NCBI GenBank assembly: GCA_001004265.1
Contig: LCQS01000013.1
Coordinates: forward strand, 1-33,182
Length of the DNA: 33,182 nucleotides
Direction of reading: 5' to 3'
Origin: Parcubacteria group bacterium GW2011_GWA2_51_10
Lineage (GTDB): Bacteria; Patescibacteriota; Minisyncoccia; Phycocordibacterales; UBA2100
In this document: piece by piece, positions 14,950 through 22,773 of the stretch
How the letters are laid out: the number at the start of each line of letters is the position of its first letter
Position numbering within the stretch: the stretch's first letter is position 1
Translations under genes and position numbers: made by a program
Notes under the pieces: generated by a model
What the model saw: the letters and a program-made list of their open reading frames with translations, nothing else
What the model was told of the DNA's origin: nothing
Databases searched by the model: none

Positions 14950-15044
14950 CCAATCTACGAATCTATTCCAATCTACAAATAATTACGAATAATCATCCCG
15001 CGTATTTGTAGACATTCGTAGCATTCGCATCATTCGCAGATTGG
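14950..15044. repeat. imperfect inverted-repeat element between recR and dnaB
   Basis: The outer arms are CCAATCTACGAAT (14950-14962) and ATTCGCAGATTGG (15032-15044), with one mismatch. The inner arms are TCTACAAAT (14972-14980) and ATTTGTAGA (15004-15012). The inside is made of ATTCGTAG/ATTCGCA words. The whole 95-bp block can fold on itself. Confidence 0.6.
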
Positions 15045-15051
15045 GACGTTT

Positions 15052-15936
15052 TTAGAAGGGGGCGGTGTCTTCCATCTGCGTCTCGGGAGTAAAATCGCCG
15101 AATTCGCTCTTCTCTATGGACAGGAACGTCGTTTTCTCCTCGTCGAATCGCAGATCGACTTTTCCGATCGGGCCGTTGCGATGTTTTTCAACCATGATCT
15201 CCGCAATGCCGGGTCTATCGGAATTCTCATTCATCTTATCGTCGCGGTGTATAAACATCACGACATCCGCATCTTGCTCCAGGCTTCCGCTGTCGCGAAG
15301 ATCGGAAAGCCGCGGCTTGCCGCGGCGGCTCTCGATGGCACGCGAGAGCTGGGAGAGCGCCATGACGGGAACGTCGAGTTCGCGCGCCATTGCTTTAAGA
15401 GATCGCGATATTTCTGTTACTTGCTGAACCATCGAGTCGCCGCCCCGCGAGTGCAACGGCGTGATGAGCTGCAAATAATCTACAATGATGAGTCCGAGTC
15501 CTTTCTCCATCTTGAGGCGACGGGCAACGGAGCGCATCGAAAGCACCGTAGAGCTCGGCCGGTCGTCAATGTAGATCGGCGCCTCTGACAGCGCGGCCAT
15601 GCCGTTATGCAGTCGCTCGTACTCTTCGTCTTTGGAAATTTTTCCTGTCCGAAGGCGCCACGAATTCACGCCCGCCTGTGCCGCGAGCATTCTATCGACA
15701 AGTTGCTGGGAGCTCATTTCGAGAGAAAAAATGCCGACCGACGTGCCGTGCTTGATTGCGGTTTGCCGCGCGATATCCAAAGCGAGCGCGGTCTTTCCCA
15801 CGGAGGGTCTCGCCGCGAGAAGGATGAGATCGGACTTCTGCAGACCCGCGAGTAGATTGTCGAGCTGACTGAATCCCGTTGGTACGCCGCGAATCTCGCC
15901 CCTGGAAACCGAGCTCTCCGATGGTCGCCGCCGCAT
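15052..15936 (-). CDS. dnaB: replicative DNA helicase DnaB, C-terminal helicase part
   Basis: This frame holds the RecA-like motor of DnaB: VPTGFSQLDNLLAGLQKSDLILLAARPSVGKTALALDIA (Walker A), FSLEMSSQQLVDRMLA, GLGLIIVDYLQL (Walker B), RELDVPVMALSQLSRAIESR, and LRDSGSLEQDADVVMFIHRDD (arginine-finger region). The order and length are normal for the domain. The N-terminal domain lies in another frame (15692-16291). The two meet near 15895-15910 at GGTTTCCAGGGGCGAG, and about 50-60 residues of the usual linker (the helix region after ISELAY up to the GVPTGF motif) are missing. I give the ATG at 15936 as the nearest possible separate start; the ORF is open to 16014. Confidence 0.85.
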   Translation of the reverse strand: MRRRPSESSVSRGEIRGVPTGFSQLDNLLAGLQKSDLILLAARPSVGKTALALDIARQTAIKHGTSVGIFSLEMSSQQLVDRMLAAQAGVNSWRLRTGKISKDEEYERLHNGMAALSEAPIYIDDRPSSTVLSMRSVARRLKMEKGLGLIIVDYLQLITPLHSRGGDSMVQQVTEISRSLKAMARELDVPVMALSQLSRAIESRRGKPRLSDLRDSGSLEQDADVVMFIHRDDKMNENSDRPGIAEIMVEKHRNGPIGKVDLRFDEEKTTFLSIEKSEFGDFTPETQMEDTAPF

Positions 15937-16291
15937 CAATGAGTGAACGCAGCACGAACTTTGACTGCACGATATGCGCATAATGTCGGGCGCTCCCGGG
16001 AGAAGCCGCGGCACCCGCGAGCTCCGACAAGAAGCCCCCGCCGCCGATGTCGGCGAGTTGCTTGCGCTCTTTCAGTTTGCCCGCGACGGTAATAACATCG
16101 ATAGGCTCACTCTTTGCATAAAGCGAGAGCATGGCATCGAAAATAGTTCGGTGTTTGCCAGCGTAGAAAGAATCGATAGAGACCACGTCGGCGACCTCAT
16201 ACATCGCATTTTGGTTGAGCATAAGAGCTCCGAGGAGCGCGTGCTCCATTTCGATATCTTGCGGAGGAACGCGTATGGTTTTTGCTGACAT
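15692..16291 (-). CDS. dnaB: replicative DNA helicase DnaB, N-terminal part (frameshifted tail)
   Basis: The first ~134 residues are a good DnaB N-terminal domain: VPPQDIEMEHALLGALMLNQNAMYEVADVVSIDSFY, HRTIFDAMLSLY, PIDVITVAGKL and SPGSARHYAHIVQSKFVLRSLIDAAATIGELGF. After GELGFQ the frame leaves the family and runs to a stop as arginine-rich junk (RDSRRTNGIQSARQS...) over the helicase domain. The start has TAGAAT (extended TGC) 7 nt upstream, a leaderless arrangement. DnaB is normally essential, so either the gene is functional as two pieces, or a frameshift occurs, or the sequence carries a deletion of about 160-180 bp plus a frame change. Confidence 0.8.
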   Translation of the reverse strand: MSAKTIRVPPQDIEMEHALLGALMLNQNAMYEVADVVSIDSFYAGKHRTIFDAMLSLYAKSEPIDVITVAGKLKERKQLADIGGGGFLSELAGAAASPGSARHYAHIVQSKFVLRSLIDAAATIGELGFQGRDSRRTNGIQSARQSTRGSAEVRSHPSRGETLRGKDRARFGYRAANRNQARHVGRHFFSRNELPATCR

Positions 16292-16298
16292 TGAGGCG

Positions 16299-16307
16299 AT
16301 TCTAGCA
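16299..16307 (-). promoter_or_regulatory. extended -10 of dnaB, leaderless configuration
   Basis: On the minus strand TGC-TAGAAT is followed by CGCCTCA and ATG 16291, a 7-nt spacing. Confidence 0.65.
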
Positions 16308-16462
16308 TGGCGCGTTTCGACCTATTTTTGAGATCATTTTTAACTCTTGGTACTAATCTGTGGATACGAAGCGCGCTCTGTTGCGATGCATTTGACTGTG
16401 TGGTATTCTTTTGCTACAACTTACAACACAGTAGCAATAATAGTCAACTTTCTATCCACATT

Positions 16463-17485
16463 ATGATCACATTTTCGCCGAGAGCCGTTACAAAAGACCT
16501 CCTTGGGGAGCTTCCCGACCGATCCCGCAAAGTCTTGACCGACCGATTCGGCCTCGGGCCAAAGGCTATCGAACGCACGCTGGATGCCATCGGCAAGGAG
16601 TATGGCATCACGCGCGAGCGCGTGCGGCAAATCGAAACGCACGGGCTTTCGCTTGTGCGCGAATCAAAAAGTTACGCGGCTCATATGGACGAGCTCGATG
16701 AGCTGAAGCGCGCGCTCCATTCGCTCGGCGCAGTCCTGGCGCACCACACGATCCTTGAGCAGCTACCGGTTACGCCGGCGGATCATAATCACCTCGTATT
16801 CATACTGACTGTGGGTCACCATTTTGATATGCGGCGCGAGGATCCGGATTTTCATACGCGGTGGCACACAGACGAACAGATCGCCGACCAAGTCGAGCGT
16901 GCTCTCTCAACCGTATATGAGTCAATTGATGTCAACCGCCTTACACCGGAAGAAGAATTTTTACAGATCTTTGCGAAGCATCTGAAGCAAGAAGGAATAA
17001 AGAATCGTCCGAACGACGTCTTAATCCGCTATCTTTCCATTTCAAAACGCCTCGGTAAGAATCCTCTCGGCGAATGGGGCCGGATGGAATCGCCCCACGT
17101 GCGAATAAAAAACACGCGCGACTTCGCGTATCTGACGTTGAAGCGACACGGCTCGCCAATGCACTTTACGGAAGTCGCGAAGGGAATCGAAAAATTGTTC
17201 GGGCGCAAGGCGCACCCCGCGACGACGCACAATGAGCTCATCAAGGATAGCCGCTTCGTGCTCGTGGGGCGCGGTCTCTATGCGCTCTCGGAGTGGGGAT
17301 ACCAACCAGGTATCGTCCGCGATGTGATTCGCGAGATCCTTCGCCGCGAGGGACCGCTTTCGCGCGAAGACATTACGAACCGCGTGAAGCGCGAGCCCTA
17401 CGTGAAGGATGCGACCATTGCCGCAAAGCTGCAGGGCAGCGGTTTTGTGCGCCTTCCCGACGGCAGATTCAGCGTCACAAAATAA
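16463..17485 (+). CDS. sigma-70 region 4-like and HARE-HTH domain protein
   Basis: The start at 16463 (MITFSPRAV) removes an implausible 52-residue extension; the protein is then 340 residues. Residues ~8-65 resemble sigma-70 region 4: LPDRSRKVLTDRFGLG...TLDAIGKEYGITRERVRQIETHGLSLVRE, the helix-turn-helix that reads -35 elements. No region 2 (the -10-melting part) is visible. Residues ~215-280 (FAYLTLKRHGSPMHFTEVAKGIEKLFGRKAHPATTHNELIKDSRFVLVGRGLYALSEWG) fit a HARE-HTH domain, known from the RNA polymerase delta subunit and from ASXL proteins. A further winged helix (IVRDVIREILRREGPLSREDITNRV) ends it. It is probably a transcription factor that touches RNA polymerase, but the target is unknown. 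Confidence 0.75.
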   Translation: MITFSPRAVTKDLLGELPDRSRKVLTDRFGLGPKAIERTLDAIGKEYGITRERVRQIETHGLSLVRESKSYAAHMDELDELKRALHSLGAVLAHHTILEQLPVTPADHNHLVFILTVGHHFDMRREDPDFHTRWHTDEQIADQVERALSTVYESIDVNRLTPEEEFLQIFAKHLKQEGIKNRPNDVLIRYLSISKRLGKNPLGEWGRMESPHVRIKNTRDFAYLTLKRHGSPMHFTEVAKGIEKLFGRKAHPATTHNELIKDSRFVLVGRGLYALSEWGYQPGIVRDVIREILRREGPLSREDITNRVKREPYVKDATIAAKLQGSGFVRLPDGRFSVTK

Positions 17486-17546
17486 TTTTCGCATATCCAT
17501 AGAGTCCCATTCTTCCACCGCACTCCGTTCCGCGTACTCTATACGC

Positions 17547-17552
17547 TATACT
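17547..17552 (+). promoter_or_regulatory. -10 box of the 468-aa membrane-protein gene, leaderless configuration
   Basis: TATACT is followed by GTATAAGT and ATG 17561 (8 nt). Confidence 0.6.
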
Positions 17553-17560
17553 GTATAAGT

Positions 17561-18967
17561 ATGGCGATGCCCAAGAGTGAAATCCAAGAGTTCTGGCATG
17601 TTCTTACATCGTTTGACTGGGAGACTTGGACTGACTGGGTATTCGACTGGGGAATTTCACGCGGCGCATTTCTCGGGCTCATTTATGTCGCGCTTCTCGC
17701 AGTCTTGAGCATCCAGATCCCCAATTTTTGGCTCTTCGCTCTTACGTGGATCGCGGGCACTGCGCCTGTATGGCTTCCTGTTGCCATGATAATAACAGCA
17801 TACAGGGTTTGGATATGGTATGCGCGATCGCATTACCTTGCATCCAAAGTGGATCCGGTTCTCTTGGAGATGAAAATCCCGCGAGAGATCACGAAATCTC
17901 CGCGCGCGATGGAAACTGCTCTCACGGCATTCTGGATGGGGTCCCATGAGACCACGTTTATCCATCGATTCGTCAAGGGTCAGGTTCGACCTTTCTACTC
18001 GTTTGAAATCGCTTCTTTTGGCGGCGAGTTGCATTTTTATGTCTGGGTCTTTAAGGCGTACCAAAAATCTGTGGAATCGAATCTTTATTCACAGTACCCG
18101 GACATTGAACTTGTCGAGGTGGAGGATTACTCGCAGAAGTTTGTTTTCGATGAGGATAAATACACATGTTACTGCACGGATTGGCGACTCGAAGGTTCGG
18201 GCATAGATCCGAGGGATCCGCGGATTAACGCGTATCCATTCAAGACGTACATTGATCTCGAGCTCGATAAGGATCCCAAGGAAGAATTGAAGGTGGATCC
18301 ATTGGCGACGGTTTTGGAATTCATGGCGAGCATAAAACCGACGGAGCAGATGTGGATACAGATTATTTTCACCGCGGCATACAGGACGGGTGTCATAAAT
18401 CGAAGAGACACCGCATGGAAGCATCTCGTAGAAACAGAAGTGCAGAAAATCCGACTGGAATCAGCGGTGTTACCAGAGAAACTGCCCGAGGATATTTCCG
18501 AACGGCGCCTAGCGCAGGCGCGGCCCCGCGCGACATGGAAGCAGACAGAGCAGGTGCAGACGATGGAGCGCAACTTGGCAAAGCATCCATTCGACGTAGG
18601 TGTGCGCGGCATCATCATAGCTCCAACAGAGGATTTCGATAGGACGTTCTGGAGTTTGCGCTGGATTTGGCGGCCGTTTGCAAATCCGCAATACATGACG
18701 CAGCTTCGCCCACGTCGCTGGCATAATCCATTTGATTACCCGTGGCAGGATTTTCATGACATCCGCTGGAATCTCGTGACGAGGCGTTTTCTCGATGCCT
18801 ACAGGCGTCGCGCATTCTTCTACACGCCGTGGGAAACTCCTTACAACATCATGACGAGCGAAATGCTCGCGACAATTTTCCACCCGCCGAGTCGCACGAT
18901 CGCGACGCCTGGCATAACTAGAATTCCCGCAACGAAAGCAGAGCCGCCGGCAAATTTGCCGAGGTAA
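17561..18967 (+). CDS. membrane protein resembling the N-terminal module of CPR type IV secretion coupling-like proteins
   Basis: This 468-residue protein has two N-terminal membrane helices (~36-55 AFLGLIYVALLAVLSIQIPNF; ~60-85 ALTWIAGTAPVWLPVAMIITAYRVWIWY). The soluble part carries VLLEMKIPREITKSPRAMETALTAFW, RPFYSFEIASFGGELHFYVWVFKAYQKSVESNLYSQYPDIELVEVEDYS and EQMWIQIIFTAAYRTG. I associate this module with the region before the ATPase in CPR coupling or VirB4-like proteins. No Walker motifs are present. An unusual W/R/F-rich C-terminus (RWIWRPFANPQYMTQLRPRRWHNPFDYPWQDFHDIRWN) follows. It stands alone before mltG. The assignment rests on remembered pattern only. Confidence 0.45.
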   Translation: MAMPKSEIQEFWHVLTSFDWETWTDWVFDWGISRGAFLGLIYVALLAVLSIQIPNFWLFALTWIAGTAPVWLPVAMIITAYRVWIWYARSHYLASKVDPVLLEMKIPREITKSPRAMETALTAFWMGSHETTFIHRFVKGQVRPFYSFEIASFGGELHFYVWVFKAYQKSVESNLYSQYPDIELVEVEDYSQKFVFDEDKYTCYCTDWRLEGSGIDPRDPRINAYPFKTYIDLELDKDPKEELKVDPLATVLEFMASIKPTEQMWIQIIFTAAYRTGVINRRDTAWKHLVETEVQKIRLESAVLPEKLPEDISERRLAQARPRATWKQTEQVQTMERNLAKHPFDVGVRGIIIAPTEDFDRTFWSLRWIWRPFANPQYMTQLRPRRWHNPFDYPWQDFHDIRWNLVTRRFLDAYRRRAFFYTPWETPYNIMTSEMLATIFHPPSRTIATPGITRIPATKAEPPANLPR

Positions 18968-19007
18968 CCCTCGCACAACAGGCGGCTTATATGTCGATAC
19001 ATTTTTC

Positions 19008-20048
19008 ATGGATATAAAAACTGCATTCGAAAAGTTCCTCGAGCGCGGATTCGAATTCTACGAACGCGTCCTCGCGAAATTCTCCGTACGGTGGCGCGAG
19101 CATGCTAATCGCCGCACTATAATCACACTCGTTCTTTTTGGGGCCATCGCACTCTACGCGTATCTATCGATCATCCGCCCACCGGATAATTTTCCGATTG
19201 CCATTCTGGTGACAGTGGAAGAAAACATGCCTCTCACGGCAGTTGCCGAGATGCTCGAAGAGGGTGGCGTCGTTCGCTCGAGTTTCGCACTTCGCTTTGT
19301 GGTTGCAGCGACGGGGCATGAACAGAATGTGCGTGCTGGCGACTATTTATTCAAAGAGCCGAAAGATCTCTTCAGCGTTGCGCGCGCCATATCGATTGGT
19401 GCATTCGGCCTCGAGCCGCTGCGCATCCGCATTCCAGAAGGCGCGACGACAAAGGACATGGAGAAGATTTTTTCTTTGCAGCTGCAGCGCTTCGATGAGG
19501 AGAATTTTCGCGTGCTCGCGTTCCCGCTCGAAGGTTTTCTCTTTCCGGATACATATTTCTTTCTGCCGAACGCCACTGAGGAGCTCGTCGTCCGCACGAT
19601 GAGACAAAATTTTGACACCCACATTGTGGAGCTCGAGGAGGAGATTGCCGCATTCGGTAGACCTCTTCCAGAGGTTGTTACGATGGCGTCCCTTCTTGAG
19701 AAGGAGGCGAGGAAGTATGAGGATCGTCGAAAGATCGCGGGTGTTTTGTGGAACCGGCTAGACAAAGGCATGCTCCTTCAAGTCGACGCGGCATTTCTCT
19801 ACACGCTCGGCAGAACAACATATGACTTGAGCACGGAAGATCTTGCGAGCGACACACCGTACAATACATACCGGTATAAAGGACTGCCGCCGGGGCCGAT
19901 AGGGAGCCCAAGCATTGATTCATTGCGTGCAGCAATTGATCCGGCGAAGCATAGCTACCTTTATTATCTTGCAGACCGCAAAGGAACAACGTACTACAGC
20001 AAAACGTATGAAGAGCACTTGCAGAAGAAACGGCGGTACATTGACTAG
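19008..20048 (+). CDS. mltG: endolytic murein transglycosylase MltG
   Basis: MltG cleaves nascent glycan strands at the membrane and may set their length. At 346 residues it has normal size. One membrane helix is at ~38-56 (IITLVLFGAIALYAYLSII) and a LysM-like part follows (VTVEENMPLTAVAEMLEEGGVVRSSFALRF). The YceG domain contains RIPEGATTKDMEKIF, LEGFLFPDTYFF, VVTMASLLEKEARKYEDRRKIAGVLWNRL (catalytic glutamate in LLEKEA), LQVDAAFLYTLG, YNTYRYKGLPPGPIGSPSIDSLRAAIDP and FSKTYEEHL-like YYSKTYEEH. A GATACA box lies 6 nt before the ATG. Confidence 0.95.
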   Translation: MDIKTAFEKFLERGFEFYERVLAKFSVRWREHANRRTIITLVLFGAIALYAYLSIIRPPDNFPIAILVTVEENMPLTAVAEMLEEGGVVRSSFALRFVVAATGHEQNVRAGDYLFKEPKDLFSVARAISIGAFGLEPLRIRIPEGATTKDMEKIFSLQLQRFDEENFRVLAFPLEGFLFPDTYFFLPNATEELVVRTMRQNFDTHIVELEEEIAAFGRPLPEVVTMASLLEKEARKYEDRRKIAGVLWNRLDKGMLLQVDAAFLYTLGRTTYDLSTEDLASDTPYNTYRYKGLPPGPIGSPSIDSLRAAIDPAKHSYLYYLADRKGTTYYSKTYEEHLQKKRRYID

Positions 20049-20069
20049 CTTCTCTAGTTAGTCTAGGAA

Positions 20070-20104
20070 GCGAGATGTGCGACTTCGTAAGTCGCACATC
20101 TCGC
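20070..20104. terminator. perfect 16-bp palindrome after mltG
   Basis: GCGAGATGTGCGACTT-CGT-AAGTCGCACATCTCGC is a perfect 16-bp stem with a 3-nt loop, 21 nt after the mltG stop codon. It has no T tract, so it may be a terminator or a palindromic repeat. Confidence 0.65.
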
Positions 20105-20136
20105 AATTGCTGATTTGGAACTTGAAGCTTTGTATG

Positions 20137-20142
20137 GATACT
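20137..20142 (+). promoter_or_regulatory. -10 box of mnmA, leaderless configuration
   Basis: GATACT is followed by GACTATGT and ATG 20151 (8 nt). Confidence 0.5.
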
Positions 20143-20150
20143 GACTATGT

Positions 20151-21203
20151 ATGAAAAAGGTATTTGTCGGGTTATCAGGAGGCGTTGACAGTGCCGTTTC
20201 TGCAGCGCTTCTCAAAGAACGCGGATACGATGTCACTGGCGTGTTCATAAAAATCTGGCAGCCAGAATTTATCGAGTGCTCATGGCGCGAGGATCGACTG
20301 GACGCGATGCGTGTTGCTGTTGCGCTCGGAGTTCCGTTTCGCGAGATTGACCTTTCGGAGGAGTATAAGCGGGGCATTGTCGAGAAAATGATAGCCGGTT
20401 ATGCGCGCGGCATCACGCCAAACCCGGACGTGCTTTGCAATAAGGCAATTAAGTTCGGGAGTTTTCTTAGTTACGCTCTTTCGGAAGGAGCGGACTATAT
20501 TGCGACGGGCCACTATGCACGCGTGCGGCAACGGAATGGTGCATTCGAACTTTTGCGCGGCATCGATCGTGCGAAGGATCAATCATACTTTCTCTACATG
20601 CTCGGGCAGGCTGAACTTTCAAAAACTCTTTTTCCATTGGGCGACATCACAAAAAAGGAGACGCGCCATCTCGCGCAGCAGTTTGATTTGCCAGTTGCGA
20701 ACAAAAGAGATAGTCAGGGTCTGTGTTTTGTCGGTGAGGTAACTATTCCGGAATTTCTCTCGCGTTTTCTTCCCCCTTCGGAAGGAGTCGTATTCGATAT
20801 GGCCGGCGAACGTATCGGAACGCACGAAGGCGCAGCATTTCTTACGATCGGCCAGCGGCATGGATTTAGAATATCGATGCCCGGCCACGGGAAGCCGCAC
20901 TACGTGGTTTCCGTTGATACTACAAATAACAGCATTACTGTTTCTGAAAGACGAGAAGACGCAGCAAAAACTGACTGCGATATAGAGGATACGCATTTTA
21001 TAGGCAATTCGATTCCCATGCCATTCGATGCGTCAGCGCAAGTTCGTTACCATGGCGAGGAAATGCCTGTCGTGATCGAATCTTCAGATGGAACGGTACG
21101 AGCGCGCTTCACCGCGCCGATCATACTTTCTCCCGGGCAGTCGCTCGTTCTCTATCGCGAGGACGTGTGCATTGGCGGAGGCATTATAGAAAGTTTACAG
21201 TGA
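20151..21203 (+). CDS. mnmA: tRNA 2-thiouridine synthase MnmA
   Basis: MnmA adds sulfur at C2 of wobble U34 in tRNA-Lys, -Glu and -Gln. At 350 residues it has normal length. The PP-loop is SGGVDS (residues 9-14). The two catalytic cysteines lie in TPNPDVLCNKAIKF and RDSQGLCFVGE. DYIATGHYARV and KDQSYFLYML follow the family order, and the C-terminal beta-barrel ends VLYREDVCIGGGII. After the stop codon there is a short run of GGTTACAGTCAACAGT repeats before the next gene. Confidence 0.95.
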   Translation: MKKVFVGLSGGVDSAVSAALLKERGYDVTGVFIKIWQPEFIECSWREDRLDAMRVAVALGVPFREIDLSEEYKRGIVEKMIAGYARGITPNPDVLCNKAIKFGSFLSYALSEGADYIATGHYARVRQRNGAFELLRGIDRAKDQSYFLYMLGQAELSKTLFPLGDITKKETRHLAQQFDLPVANKRDSQGLCFVGEVTIPEFLSRFLPPSEGVVFDMAGERIGTHEGAAFLTIGQRHGFRISMPGHGKPHYVVSVDTTNNSITVSERREDAAKTDCDIEDTHFIGNSIPMPFDASAQVRYHGEEMPVVIESSDGTVRARFTAPIILSPGQSLVLYREDVCIGGGIIESLQ

Positions 21204-21240
21204 ACAGGTTACAGTCAACAGTAACACTGCGGCTCCAGAA

Positions 21241-22131
21241 ATGCGATACAATGTCAACGTGTCGCTTCCAACACAACAGCGCGCGTACTCGATTCCGCAT
21301 CAGGGGCAGAGCACGGTGCTCGTAACGAAGGCGGATGGAGAGCGGGAGCCGTTCGATCCATCGAAACTAGATACATCTCTCGAACGAGCGGGCGCGAGTG
21401 GAAGTATGCGCTCGCGCGTGATCTCGCACATTTTGGGCGAGATCCGGGACGGCATGACTACAGAGGAAATATATCGGCGAGCGTATGAAATATTGCGTGC
21501 GGAAGAATCATCGCCCGTCGCTGCCCGATACTCCATAAAACGCGCCGTCTTCGAGCTCGGGCCATCCGGCTTCCCATTTGAGCAATTCTTAGCGGAGATT
21601 TTACGTGCGCACGGATGGAGCGCCCGCACGGGCGTCGCACTCATGGGGCGTTGCGCACCGCATGAAGTGGATGTACTTGCCGAAAAGGATGGCAAGCGCG
21701 TCGGCATCGAAGCGAAATTTCATAATGACCGCGGTGGCAAGACTGATATTAAGGACGCACTCTACGTCCACGCGCGCTATGAGGACTTACGGAATACATC
21801 CGATGCGTCTTCCCGCGTGGACGAGGGATGGCTCGTCACGAATACCGTGTTTACACAAAATGCGATCCGCTATGCGCACTGCTCCAACCTTACATTGCTT
21901 GGATGGGATTACCCACACAAGCACAACCTTCTCTCCATGATTGAGGAGGCGCGCGTGCATCCGCTCACGTGCCTCACGACGCTCTCCGACGGCGAAAAAA
22001 GGCGGCTTCTCGATAATAAAATCGTGCTCTGCAAAAGCGTACAGACGCGGCATTTGCTAGACGAATATGGCGTGAAGCCCGCGCGAATCGAGAGCGTTCT
22101 TGACGAAGCGCAACGCCTCTGCGGAGTCTAG
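21241..22131 (+). CDS. ATP-cone domain fused to an Mrr-like restriction endonuclease domain
   Basis: Residues ~24-104 form an ATP-cone (VLVTKADGEREPFDPSKLDTSLERAG...TTEEIYRRAYEIL...ARYSIKRAVFELGPSGFPFEQFLAEILRAHGW), a nucleotide-sensing module best known from ribonucleotide reductase and NrdR. Residues ~112-230 resemble an Mrr-type PD-(D/E)XK nuclease: CAPHEVDVLAEKDGKRVGIEAKFHNDRGG supplies the acidic residues and ExK. The ATG at 21241 overlaps a -10 box (TACAAT); a GTG at 21259 lies 7 nt after that box and may be the true, leaderless start. No methyltransferase is near, so it is unlikely to be half of a classical restriction system. A nucleotide-controlled DNA repair or defence nuclease is possible. 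Confidence 0.8.
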   Translation: MRYNVNVSLPTQQRAYSIPHQGQSTVLVTKADGEREPFDPSKLDTSLERAGASGSMRSRVISHILGEIRDGMTTEEIYRRAYEILRAEESSPVAARYSIKRAVFELGPSGFPFEQFLAEILRAHGWSARTGVALMGRCAPHEVDVLAEKDGKRVGIEAKFHNDRGGKTDIKDALYVHARYEDLRNTSDASSRVDEGWLVTNTVFTQNAIRYAHCSNLTLLGWDYPHKHNLLSMIEEARVHPLTCLTTLSDGEKRRLLDNKIVLCKSVQTRHLLDEYGVKPARIESVLDEAQRLCGV

Positions 22132-22215
22132 ATCGTAGTCTCGCAATCCGGGGTCTCCAGTGGACATTGATGCGCATGAGGGATTATTATTCAAATACGT
22201 ACTACGAACTAACAT

Positions 22216-22686
22216 ATGCCTACTCCTGCTGACTTCATTGATCCAACGGTCATTCTGTTTGCGAAGCTCGTGCTGGCTGTTTTTCTCGGCGGTGTAATAG
22301 GGACTGAACGCGCAGTTGTAGCGCATCAGGCGGCGGGTACACGCACATTCGGTCTCGTTTCTCTCGGCGCTTGTCTTTTTATTCTCACAGGAAATTTTGT
22401 CGATACGGCATACCTCGGCATTGTCAATTTCGATCCGGCGCGCATTTCTGCAGCGGTGGTCATGGGGATCGGCTTTCTCGGCGGAGGTCTCATTATTTTT
22501 AAAGGAGATGCACTTCACGGCGTTACGACTGCCGCAGGATTATGGCTCGCGGCCGGCGTCGGCATTGCCGTTGGCTTTGGGATGTATGCTGTTGCTATAT
22601 TCGCCACATTTCTTGCGCTCTTGGTTTTAATGGGCATGTGGTACTTCGAAAATCGCTTTAAGAGCTGGTTTGCTGATCATAGCTAG
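22216..22686 (+). CDS. MgtC/SapB-family membrane protein
   Basis: At 156 residues with four to five hydrophobic segments, this fits the MgtC/SapB family: FAKLVLAVFLGGVIGTERAVVAHQAAGTRTFGLVSLGACLF (the conserved GxxIGxER...GLRT-like motif) and RISAAVVMGIGFLGGGLIIFKGDALHGVTTAAGLWLAAGVGIAVGFG. The short form without the ACT-like C-terminal domain is common. Members influence Mg2+ or acid stress or inhibit ATP synthase; the role here is unknown. It follows the ATP-cone nuclease by 84 bp. Confidence 0.9.
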   Translation: MPTPADFIDPTVILFAKLVLAVFLGGVIGTERAVVAHQAAGTRTFGLVSLGACLFILTGNFVDTAYLGIVNFDPARISAAVVMGIGFLGGGLIIFKGDALHGVTTAAGLWLAAGVGIAVGFGMYAVAIFATFLALLVLMGMWYFENRFKSWFADHS

Positions 22687-22760
22687 CATTACAGCCTGCG
22701 GAATCATTTTAGGATTGGTGGAATAGCATTTTGGCATTCCATACTCAATAAGTAATACGC

Positions 22761-22766
22761 TATACT
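22761..22766 (+). promoter_or_regulatory. -10 box of the PD-(D/E)XK nuclease gene, leaderless configuration
   Basis: TATACT is followed by GCGCAGC and ATG 22774 (7 nt). Confidence 0.65.
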
Positions 22767-22773
22767 GCGCAGC

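Noticed and set aside
21241-22131. NrdR or ribonucleotide reductase fragment
   Set aside because: The ATP-cone is present, but the remainder has an Mrr-like nuclease pattern, with no zinc ribbon and no reductase motifs.
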